Shown piece by piece: positions 1 through 6,859 of a DNA stretch of 56,538 nucleotides. A model generated the notes under the pieces. It saw nothing but the letters and a program-made list of their open reading frames with translations. It did no database searches and had not been told where the DNA came from. The stretch covers positions 1 through 56,538 of the forward strand of contig CALXAM010000004.1 of NCBI GenBank assembly GCA_944386285.1, written 5' to 3'. This DNA is from an uncultured Clostridia bacterium. GTDB taxonomy: Bacteria; Bacillota; Clostridia; Oscillospirales; Ruminococcaceae. Position numbers and translations under genes: made by a program. Every line of letters starts with the position of its first letter. The first letter of the stretch is position 1.

Positions 1-575
1 TGAAAGCTGCAATTGATGGACTGAAGCTGAAAGTTGACAAAGATGCACTGGCAGCATTGATTGCACAGGCAGAAGCAATTGATCTCTCGAAATATTTAGA
101 GAGCAGCAAAACCGATTTTGCAGCAGCGCTTGACAATGCAAAAGCAGTATATGAGAACGAAGAAGCAACGGCAAAAGAAGTGTATGACGCATACAACCGT
201 TTGCAGAAAGCGATCTTTGATCTGCGTTTGATCCCGGATAAGTCGCTTCTTGAGGAGCTTTTGAACAAAGCAAGTGAAGTGGATGAGTCACTGTATACAG
301 CAGAAAGCTATGGCGTATTGAAAGCAGCAATGAGCAATGCGCTGGCTGTCTTTGATGATGCAGAAGCAACAGAAGCAGACGTGAAAGCAGCAGAGGAAAA
401 ACTCGAGAATGCATTGGACGGACTGGTTCTGACAGATGCAGGTACAGAGACACCGGAGAACCCGACAGAACCGGAGAATCCGAACACAGACGATTCGATT
501 CCGTATGCACTCCCGCTGGCACTTACCCTTGCAGCAGGTGCAGTCTTCGTACTCCGTAAACGTATAGCGAAATAA
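1..575 (+). CDS. FIVAR-repeat cell-surface protein, C-terminal end (5' truncated by window)
   Basis: The frame is open from the first bases of the window, so only the C-terminal part is seen. It contains helical FIVAR-type repeats of about 65-70 residues (pattern L..L...A..ID.S.YT..S...L..A...A..V......T...V..A...L..AL..L) that usually act as stalk or sugar-binding modules on the cell surface. A Pro/Glu/Asn-rich linker follows, then the tail NPNTDDS, one hydrophobic membrane segment and RKR. This is the layout of a sortase substrate, but the usual Gly of xPxTG is Asp. The end resembles the end of the large glycosidase at 24509-29323, so the two probably belong to the same extracellular class. 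The catalytic part, if any, lies upstream of the window. A terminator hairpin follows. Confidence 0.85.
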   Translation, partial: KAAIDGLKLKVDKDALAALIAQAEAIDLSKYLESSKTDFAAALDNAKAVYENEEATAKEVYDAYNRLQKAIFDLRLIPDKSLLEELLNKASEVDESLYTAESYGVLKAAMSNALAVFDDAEATEADVKAAEEKLENALDGLVLTDAGTETPENPTEPENPNTDDSIPYALPLALTLAAGAVFVLRKRIAK

Positions 576-628
576 GCGTTTTAGGGATCACCTAAAATGA
601 TGAAAATCGTTTATACCACCTAAAGAAA

Positions 629-665
629 ACAAGCTTGACACGTTGATGTGTCAAGCTTGTTTTTG
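629..665 (+). terminator. Rho-independent terminator of the FIVAR protein gene
   Basis: A 13-bp stem with arms 629-641 and 648-660 around a 6-base loop is followed by a T-rich stretch. It lies 54 bases after the stop codon and before the promoter of the ROK kinase. Confidence 0.85.
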
Positions 666-710
666 CTTTCATAAGATGACGAAATAATAGGATGAAAATG
701 TATGTTATAA

Positions 711-739
711 TTGATTTTTTATAGTAATTTCGTTATAAT
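711..739 (+). promoter_or_regulatory. Sigma-A type promoter of the ROK kinase
   Basis: TTGATT (711-716) and TATAAT (734-739) are separated by 17 bases, 58 bases before the ATG at 798. No operator is obvious. Confidence 0.6.
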
Positions 740-797
740 AAGCAGGAAGAAAGACAATGCATCTGTGTGCATAAAAAGAAGAAAAGGGGAGCATATC

Positions 798-1706
798 ATG
801 AGAATTTTAGCAATTGATATTGGTGGTACTGCGATTAAATCGGCCATTGCAAATGAAAAAGGTGAAATCACAGAATTAAAAGAACATCCCACCAATGCAA
901 AAGAAGGCGGTCCATCTGTCATGAAAACCGCGCTTGAAATTGCACATAGCTATGATGATTTTGATTGTATTGGAATCTCTACCACCGGGCAGGTCGATCC
1001 AAAGCACGGTATCATTGTGTATGCGAATGAAAATGTGCCGGATTATACGGGTACCAATGTAAAAGAAATCTTTGAAAAAGAGTTTCATAAACTCACTTGC
1101 GTTGAAAATGACGTCAATTGCGCAGCGGTAGGTGAGACACATTATGGCGCAGGCCGTGGCTTGCGTGATTTACTGTGTATTACGTATGGTACAGGCGTCG
1201 GTGGTGCAATCGTCATCAATCGTCAAATTTACGGCGGCGCACATGGTCTGGCAGGTGAGTTTGGCCATCTCATTACGCATCCGAACGGACGGCAATGCGG
1301 ATGCGGTCAGCATGGATGCTATGAACAATATGCATCCACCACTGCGCTTGTTCGAGAAGCCAGAAAAGTAGATCCCTCTCTTTATAACGGCCGTTTGATC
1401 TTTGATGAATGGCATCGTGGAAATACGGCAATTCGGATGATTGTTGACGACTGGATTGACGAAATTGTATTTGGTTTGGTCACGCTTGTTCATATTTTTA
1501 ATCCGAACGGTATTATTTTGGGTGGCGGCATTCTGGCAGAGCCGTATATTGAAAATGAGATCAATAAGCGTATCTATAAACGCGTGATGCAGAGTTATTC
1601 TGATTTCCGTGTCGTAAAAGCGGAGCTTAAGAATACAGCCGGGTTGTTAGGTGCTTCCGTCATTGCATTTAAAACAAAAATCGGCATGTATGAACGGGAA
1701 TACTGA
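798..1706 (+). CDS. ROK family sugar kinase (glucokinase-like)
   Basis: A 302-residue cytoplasmic ATP-dependent hexose kinase of the ROK family, close to the usual length of about 300. The N-terminal phosphate-binding motif DIGGT is at residues 6-10. The ROK zinc site is intact: a His around residue 157 plus Cys167, Cys169 and Cys174 in the CxCGxxGCxE pattern. The ATG at 798 is chosen because AAGGGGAG lies just before it; the longer upstream frame only covers the promoter. The gene appears monocistronic, with its own promoter, and shares a bidirectional terminator with the converging alpha-galactosidase. The substrate (glucose, N-acetylmannosamine or another hexose) cannot be read from sequence. 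There is no helix-turn-helix, so it is a kinase and not a ROK repressor. Confidence 0.9.
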   Translation: MRILAIDIGGTAIKSAIANEKGEITELKEHPTNAKEGGPSVMKTALEIAHSYDDFDCIGISTTGQVDPKHGIIVYANENVPDYTGTNVKEIFEKEFHKLTCVENDVNCAAVGETHYGAGRGLRDLLCITYGTGVGGAIVINRQIYGGAHGLAGEFGHLITHPNGRQCGCGQHGCYEQYASTTALVREARKVDPSLYNGRLIFDEWHRGNTAIRMIVDDWIDEIVFGLVTLVHIFNPNGIILGGGILAEPYIENEINKRIYKRVMQSYSDFRVVKAELKNTAGLLGASVIAFKTKIGMYEREY

Positions 1707-1743
1707 TCGAAGCGTTAAACAAATTCACGATCATTTGAAGAAA

Positions 1744-1778
1744 AAAGCACGTGATCCAATCAGATCACGTGCTTTTTA
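1744..1778. terminator. Bidirectional terminator between ROK kinase and alpha-galactosidase
   Basis: Arms 1746-1755 and 1764-1773 form a perfect 10-bp stem flanked by an A-run and a T-run, so it can stop both converging transcripts. Confidence 0.8.
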
Positions 1779-1782
1779 TGTC

Positions 1783-3957
1783 TTATTTTACTTTATGAAG
1801 CGTAAAGGTTGTTCCTTCAAAGTCAAGAAGCAACGGCACCAATAGTCCGGCATTCATGAGTACTGCACCTGAACGATCACAGGAGAGTTCATCAATATGA
1901 TATACAGCATTTTCATCAAGTCCTGCAAGTTTTAAACGCAGTCCGCGTACGGCAGGGCGAACCAGCTGACGGACATATGTGCAAACCGCTTCCGTTTTGT
2001 CTTTCGATACAAACATCCATGCACAGTCATCCGTTTCAAACGGGCTGACAAGCCGATAGAAATCACCGTTTTCAATGAGCGGTGCAATTGAATGGTAACG
2101 GCTTGTCTGTGCGGCGATTTGTGCACGGTCTTCATCAGAAAGAGAGAGCGGATTCAGTTCATATCCAAACGTTGCACTCATCGCAACCATACCACGTGTT
2201 GCGAATGGCGTACGGCGTCCAAGCTGATGATTGGGGGAAGCGGAAACGTGTGCAGTCATGCAAACCGGCGGATAGGCAAGGGAGGTGCCGTATTGAATTC
2301 GAAGACGAGCGATTGCGTCGGTATCATCGCTTGTCCAGATCTGCGGATGATAGAAGAGCATTCCAGCATCAAACCGTCCGCCGCCGCCTGAGCATCCTTC
2401 AAACAAGACATCCGGAAAATCGCTGGTCAGTCTATTGAGCAGCCGGTATAGATTTTTCATGTAACGGAACATCAATTCCGGCTGTTGTTTTGGAGGTAAG
2501 CAAGCGGAATATGCGTCTGTAATATGGCGGTTCATATCCCACTTGACATAGGAAATTCTGTGTGCACGCAGTACACCGGAGATGGTTTCGTATAGATAAT
2601 CAAGGACATCCTGTCTTGAAAGATCTAAAACCAACTGCTGGCGGCCGAGGCAGTATGGACGGTCAGGGTGGCGGATTGCCCAGTCCGGATGCTGTCGATA
2701 AAGCTCGCTGTCTTCCGAGATCATTTCAGGTTCAAACCATAATCCGAAACGCATGCCTACCGATTCGCAGGCTTCAATAATCGGATCGAGTCCATTGGGG
2801 AGTTTTCGTTTGTCATAAAACCAATCGCCAAGCGAGGTGGTATCATCGTCGCGATGACCAAACCATCCGTCGTCGAGCACAAACGTGTCGATGCCAAGTC
2901 CGCGACAGCTTTCGATTAAAGCGATGAGTTTTTTCTCATCGAAATCGAAATATGTTGCTTCCCAGTTGTTGATCACAATGGGACGCGTACGTTTTGCGGC
3001 AGGAAGTGTACTGACATGCGTACGAATCATGTCATGGAAGTGCTGTGACATACGATTGAGTCCCTGATCGGTATAAGTGAACATAGCTTCCGGTGTGCAG
3101 AATGATTCACCTGCGGAAAGTTCATAAGAGAAGTCGAATGGATTGACGCCGCACTGGATACGTACCGAATCAAATGCGTCTGTTTCTGCCTGACAGATAA
3201 AATTGCCGCTGTAGGAGAGCATCATGCCATACACTTCTCCGGAATGTTCTGTTGTCGTTTTCGCGGCAAACGCTACAAACGGGTTGTGATGATGACTGGA
3301 TGCACCGCGCCGGCTTTCAACCGAACGGGTTCCCGAAGCGAGCGGCGAACGGGTAATCTGCCGTTCACGTACATGGGTGCCGTCAAGCGAAATCATATCA
3401 AAGGAAGCGATGGGGAGATCGATACTCATGCTCATTGCACCAAGAATTTGAATGGGTTGACCCGTGCCGTTTTCAATTTTTACGCTGCGTGTGATGATAT
3501 CGAGTGATTCATATACAGTATAATATAAATGTACGCGCAAACCGCTTTGATCACGCAGCGTAACAATCAGCGTCTGATCTCCTGCGGTTGCACACGGCAA
3601 GCCATCCAGTGCCGGTTTCTCTGCCTGGATGGTATAGGATTCATAGACGAGATCAAGCAATCGGCTGCCGTCCGGAAACTGCACATGGAGTGCCGGTGTG
3701 CGATAATCACCGTGGCCGTAAACCGGATATTCGAGCGGCATGAGATCCTGACTCAGTGTATGAGAAGGCGTACGCTTAAAAACCGGTGAAAAGCCGCTGG
3801 GATATACCTGCCACAAATCGGAAAGATCCGTTTGCGGAATCTTTTTTCCATAGTACTGGGAAAAGAGATATTTGTCCTCGAAAATGGAAAACTGATAACT
3901 TGTGTGGTCGGTGGACAGATGGAAAAGCTTTTGGCTTTCATCAAAAGAAATAGGCAT
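1783..3957 (-). CDS. GH36 alpha-galactosidase
   Basis: A 724-residue enzyme that removes terminal alpha-1,6-galactose from raffinose-type oligosaccharides and galactomannans. It has no signal peptide, so it is probably cytoplasmic. The length and three-part layout fit GH36: N-terminal beta-supersandwich, (beta/alpha)8 barrel from about residue 320, C-terminal beta domain. The nucleophile is Asp474 in the KWDMNR motif. The acid/base is Asp544 or Asp545 in the WTSDD motif. VLDDGWF and EGCSGGGGRFD, both typical of the family, are also present. The start ATG is preceded by GGGAGGGG. It is divergent from the CARF nuclease operon and has no transporter next to it, so oligosaccharide uptake must be encoded elsewhere. 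Confidence 0.95.
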   Translation of the reverse strand: MPISFDESQKLFHLSTDHTSYQFSIFEDKYLFSQYYGKKIPQTDLSDLWQVYPSGFSPVFKRTPSHTLSQDLMPLEYPVYGHGDYRTPALHVQFPDGSRLLDLVYESYTIQAEKPALDGLPCATAGDQTLIVTLRDQSGLRVHLYYTVYESLDIITRSVKIENGTGQPIQILGAMSMSIDLPIASFDMISLDGTHVRERQITRSPLASGTRSVESRRGASSHHHNPFVAFAAKTTTEHSGEVYGMMLSYSGNFICQAETDAFDSVRIQCGVNPFDFSYELSAGESFCTPEAMFTYTDQGLNRMSQHFHDMIRTHVSTLPAAKRTRPIVINNWEATYFDFDEKKLIALIESCRGLGIDTFVLDDGWFGHRDDDTTSLGDWFYDKRKLPNGLDPIIEACESVGMRFGLWFEPEMISEDSELYRQHPDWAIRHPDRPYCLGRQQLVLDLSRQDVLDYLYETISGVLRAHRISYVKWDMNRHITDAYSACLPPKQQPELMFRYMKNLYRLLNRLTSDFPDVLFEGCSGGGGRFDAGMLFYHPQIWTSDDTDAIARLRIQYGTSLAYPPVCMTAHVSASPNHQLGRRTPFATRGMVAMSATFGYELNPLSLSDEDRAQIAAQTSRYHSIAPLIENGDFYRLVSPFETDDCAWMFVSKDKTEAVCTYVRQLVRPAVRGLRLKLAGLDENAVYHIDELSCDRSGAVLMNAGLLVPLLLDFEGTTFTLHKVK

Positions 3958-3986
3958 AAAACCCCTCCCGATGTTATTCTATCGGT

Positions 3987-4015
3987 ATTGTACCGCAAAC
4001 GGCGAGAAGGTGCAA
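3987..4015 (-). promoter_or_regulatory. Promoter of the alpha-galactosidase gene
   Basis: On the minus strand TTGCAC (4015-4010) and TACAAT (3992-3987) are spaced by 17 bases, about 30 bases before the ATG. It is back to back with the promoter at 4032-4060. Confidence 0.5.
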
Positions 4016-4031
4016 GACGAAAATAGACGCA

Positions 4032-4060
4032 TTGTGTTTTTTCAAAAAAACGTGTATAAT
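4032..4060 (+). promoter_or_regulatory. Promoter of the CARF-nuclease/methionine operon
   Basis: TTGTGT (4032-4037) and a perfect TATAAT (4055-4060) are separated by 17 bases, 32 bases before the first ATG. The leader is too short for a SAM or cobalamin riboswitch. Confidence 0.6.
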
Positions 4061-4092
4061 AAAAAAAACTCAAACAGAAAGCAGGGATTTGC

Positions 4093-5301
4093 ATGGAAAC
4101 AATCATCGAATTGTATGATCATGAACCGATCCGCAATGTGTTGGCGCCATCGGTATTGCAGCCTGCCCGTGTGATTTATATTGGAGGAAATTTGCTGGAA
4201 GAGCCGCATCGACAGCAATCGCTTCTGCGTTTTTTTCAAATGAAATGCAAAGAAACCGAGGTTTTGTTTTTTACTGTGGACGGATTTGATTATGATGCAA
4301 TTCGTCAAATGCTTACGGAAGTATTTTATCGCTATCCAGATGCGGTCATTGACATTACCGGCGGTTCCAGTATGATGCTGTTTGCGGTGGGGATGTTTTG
4401 TAAAGAACATCCGGTTCCCGTTTTTTCTTATCATGGAAAGAAAAATCGTTTATTCGATGTGTTTTGCTGTCCGCAGGCACGCACAATGCCCTGTGATCCA
4501 AAGTTCACAGTCAATGAAGTGCTTTCTCTTGCGGGCGGCTCGTTTTTGCGGTATGGACATATCAGTAAGAAAGATTTAACGGACACTGTTTTGCAGCATG
4601 TAGAGCAGGTGTTTTCTGTTTTTTTAGCGCATCCTCACCGATTTAATCGCCTGATTCAGTATTTTCAAGCAGTTTGCTCCCATCAAACAGATGCGAATGC
4701 ACTTTCTGTTCGGGCGCCAATGTCTATTCGTGCGTCCGGCGGAAAAACGATTTCATGGGATGGAGAGTTGATGACGCGTCTTGCAGAATTTGGATTATTG
4801 CAGGATGTTCACGCAAGCGGTGGACGTGTACAGTTTCGGTTTGAAAGTCCGATTGTCAGACAGTGCTTAAACGATATTGGCGTGTGGCTTGAAATGTATG
4901 TGTACAAGCAGGCAGTGGAAAGCGGACTGTTTGACGATGTTCAGATCAGCGTCGTTGTTGATTGGGACGGCGATATCAATGAATCCATCAATACCATCAA
5001 TGAAATTGATTTGATTTTAACACGCGGTGTATCCTCGTTGTTTGTGTCCTGTAAATCAGGCGTACCGTCTACCATGGCGCTGAATGAAATCAATACGCTG
5101 ACGGAATGGTTTGGCGGAATGTTTTCAAAGGGCGTCATTGTGACGATGTGTGAGTTATCTACTGTTTCACCGGCAACGTACCGTCGTGCGATCGACATGG
5201 GGCTTTGCGTGATTCAAAAGGAAGATATGGAAGCAGGAAAAATTGGAGAATTGCTGGCGGCTGCGGCGCCGGCCGGAACGCTTCTATGCCCCGCAGAATA
5301 A
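4093..5301 (+). CDS. Card1/Can2-like protein: CARF domain plus PD-(D/E)xK nuclease (DUF1887 family)
   Basis: A 402-residue protein. The N-terminal half is Rossmann-like, with VIYIGG near residue 23 and IDITGGSS near residue 90, the strand-loop signatures of CARF domains that bind cyclic oligoadenylates. A middle helical/winged region follows (about 150-265). The C-terminal half has NEIDLIL (about 302-308) and VSCKSG (about 318-323), matching the D...xK core of PD-(D/E)xK nucleases in DUF1887. Relatives (Card1, Can2) are ancillary effectors of type III CRISPR systems that cut nucleic acid once a cyclic oligoadenylate binds. Here no cas gene or repeat array is in the window, and the gene is first in a tight operon with metF, only 14 bases before the metF start. 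The residue two before the catalytic Lys is Ser instead of the usual acidic residue. The family assignment is by motif and could be wrong in detail. Confidence 0.7.
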   Translation: METIIELYDHEPIRNVLAPSVLQPARVIYIGGNLLEEPHRQQSLLRFFQMKCKETEVLFFTVDGFDYDAIRQMLTEVFYRYPDAVIDITGGSSMMLFAVGMFCKEHPVPVFSYHGKKNRLFDVFCCPQARTMPCDPKFTVNEVLSLAGGSFLRYGHISKKDLTDTVLQHVEQVFSVFLAHPHRFNRLIQYFQAVCSHQTDANALSVRAPMSIRASGGKTISWDGELMTRLAEFGLLQDVHASGGRVQFRFESPIVRQCLNDIGVWLEMYVYKQAVESGLFDDVQISVVVDWDGDINESINTINEIDLILTRGVSSLFVSCKSGVPSTMALNEINTLTEWFGGMFSKGVIVTMCELSTVSPATYRRAIDMGLCVIQKEDMEAGKIGELLAAAAPAGTLLCPAE

Positions 5302-5315
5302 AAGGAGGTCTTGTT

Positions 5316-6188
5316 GTGCATATTTCAGAGTTGTTTCAAAAAAAGTCACCCGTATTATCGTTTGAGATTTTCCCCCCAAAAAAGGAAAGTCCCGTTGAAA
5401 CGATTTACCAAACGCTTGACGAATTACAGGACCTTACGCCAGATTTTATCAGCGTTACTTACAGTGCCGGCGGAACAGGCGGTAATCATGCGACCTGTGA
5501 TATCGCGTCTGCAATTAAAAATAAATATGGGATTTTGCCGATCGCACATCTGACTTGTGTCAGTTCCAATCAAGCTGAGATCAATGCACAGCTTGATGAA
5601 TTGGAGAAAAACGGGGTCTATAATATTTTAGCGCTGCGCGGTGATATCAACCCGAATGTACCGCCAAAACATGATTTTGCACATGCAAGTGATCTAACCG
5701 CTTTTATCAAAGCACGCGGCGGATTCAGCGTATCAGGCGCATGCTACCCGGAAGGACATTGTGAGAGCGAAAATTTAATTGAAGATATTTTGCATTTGAA
5801 GAGAAAAGTAGACGCCGGCGCGGAGCATTTAATTTCTCAGCTGTTTTTTGACAATGCGATGTTTTATTCATTTTTAGAACGGGCGCGGATTGCAGGAATT
5901 ACCGTTCCGATTGAAGCGGGAATTATGCCGGTTGTCAATAAAAAGCAGATTGAACGCATGGTTTCGTTATGTGGTGCAAGTTTGCCGCAGAAATTTGTAA
6001 AAATGATCAATCGTTATGAGCATAATCCGGAGGCACTGCGTGATGCCGGAATCGCGTATGCAGTGGATCAGATTGTGGATTTGATTGCAAATGGGGTAGA
6101 CGGAATTCATTTATATACCATGAATAATCCGTATATTGCACGGCGGATCTGTGAAAATATCGGCGCACTGCGTCAGACAAACGAATGA
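5316..6188 (+). CDS. metF: Methylenetetrahydrofolate reductase
   Basis: A 290-residue flavoprotein that reduces 5,10-methylene-THF to 5-methyl-THF, the methyl donor for MetH downstream. It begins with the family pattern LSFEIFPPK and holds the TIM-barrel signatures AHLTC, ILALRGD and the FDN segment followed by GIMPV. The start is the GTG at 5316 after AAAGGAGG; a longer open frame upstream runs through the end of the preceding gene and is not used. The length equals the bacterial family norm. Its stop overlaps the start of the next gene (ATGA), so translation is probably coupled. Confidence 0.95.
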   Translation: MHISELFQKKSPVLSFEIFPPKKESPVETIYQTLDELQDLTPDFISVTYSAGGTGGNHATCDIASAIKNKYGILPIAHLTCVSSNQAEINAQLDELEKNGVYNILALRGDINPNVPPKHDFAHASDLTAFIKARGGFSVSGACYPEGHCESENLIEDILHLKRKVDAGAEHLISQLFFDNAMFYSFLERARIAGITVPIEAGIMPVVNKKQIERMVSLCGASLPQKFVKMINRYEHNPEALRDAGIAYAVDQIVDLIANGVDGIHLYTMNNPYIARRICENIGALRQTNE

Positions 6189-6859
6189 CGGCGCAGGAAG
6201 TATGTGCGCGCATCCAGATAAGCGAAGTTCTGCGATATGCCGGATGCCGTGCCATAGATGAGAAAATGAAAAGCGCGGCGGGCATGTGTATTGAGGAAAT
6301 TTCCTCCGTGATTCGCCCGCGCATGATATCAAAAACCTGCCGGATTGTACATACGCCGCAGGGAAGTTTATTTGATGATACGCTGCTGATACCGGGAAAC
6401 GATCTTGTCAGGCTGTTAAATGGGTGTGAGCAAGCGGTTTTATTCGCCGCGACGCTGTCCGCGCAAATCGATACCTATATTCGCAAAGCGGAGATTTTAG
6501 ACCTGTCGCACGCACTGTTTTTGGACAGCAGTGCGACAGCAGCTGTAGAAGCTGCTTGTGATTTGTTTGAAGAGGAAATAAAAGAACAGTATCCGTCCAT
6601 GACGCTGACGATGCGATATTCCCCGGGGTATGGTGATGTGCCGATTGGGGTGCAGGAGGCGTTTCTCTCCTTTTTGGATGCGCCGCGAAAGATTGGATTG
6701 TGTGCGACGGCTTCCTCTATTTTGACACCGCGCAAATCGGTAACGGCAATCATCGGTCTGTCGAAAACGGTACAGCCGCAAAAAAGACGTTCATGTGAAA
6801 CATGTAACCTGCGTGAACGCTGTCAATTTCATCAAAAGGGGGACTTTTGTGGACGTTAA
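6185..6859 (+). CDS. Stand-alone MetH reactivation-domain protein
   Basis: A 224-residue protein resembling the C-terminal AdoMet-binding activation domain of cobalamin-dependent methionine synthase. The signature RYSPGYGDVP (about residues 140) corresponds to the RxxPGY AdoMet-binding motif. In E. coli this domain is fused to MetH and reductively methylates cob(II)alamin; here MetH lacks it, so this protein very likely acts in trans. The C-terminus carries an extra Cys cluster (Cys204, Cys207, Cys213, Cys222) that could hold a metal or Fe-S centre; this is inference. It overlaps metF by 4 bases and metH by 11 bases. Confidence 0.88.
   Translation: MTAQEVCARIQISEVLRYAGCRAIDEKMKSAAGMCIEEISSVIRPRMISKTCRIVHTPQGSLFDDTLLIPGNDLVRLLNGCEQAVLFAATLSAQIDTYIRKAEILDLSHALFLDSSATAAVEAACDLFEEEIKEQYPSMTLTMRYSPGYGDVPIGVQEAFLSFLDAPRKIGLCATASSILTPRKSVTAIIGLSKTVQPQKRRSCETCNLRERCQFHQKGDFCGR

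Noticed and set aside
3958..4092. SAM or cobalamin riboswitch before the methionine operon
   Set aside because: The leader after the predicted promoter is only about 25 bases, too short for any known riboswitch.
4093..5301. CRISPR-associated locus around the CARF protein
   Set aside because: No repeat-spacer array and no cas gene could be found on either strand of the window.
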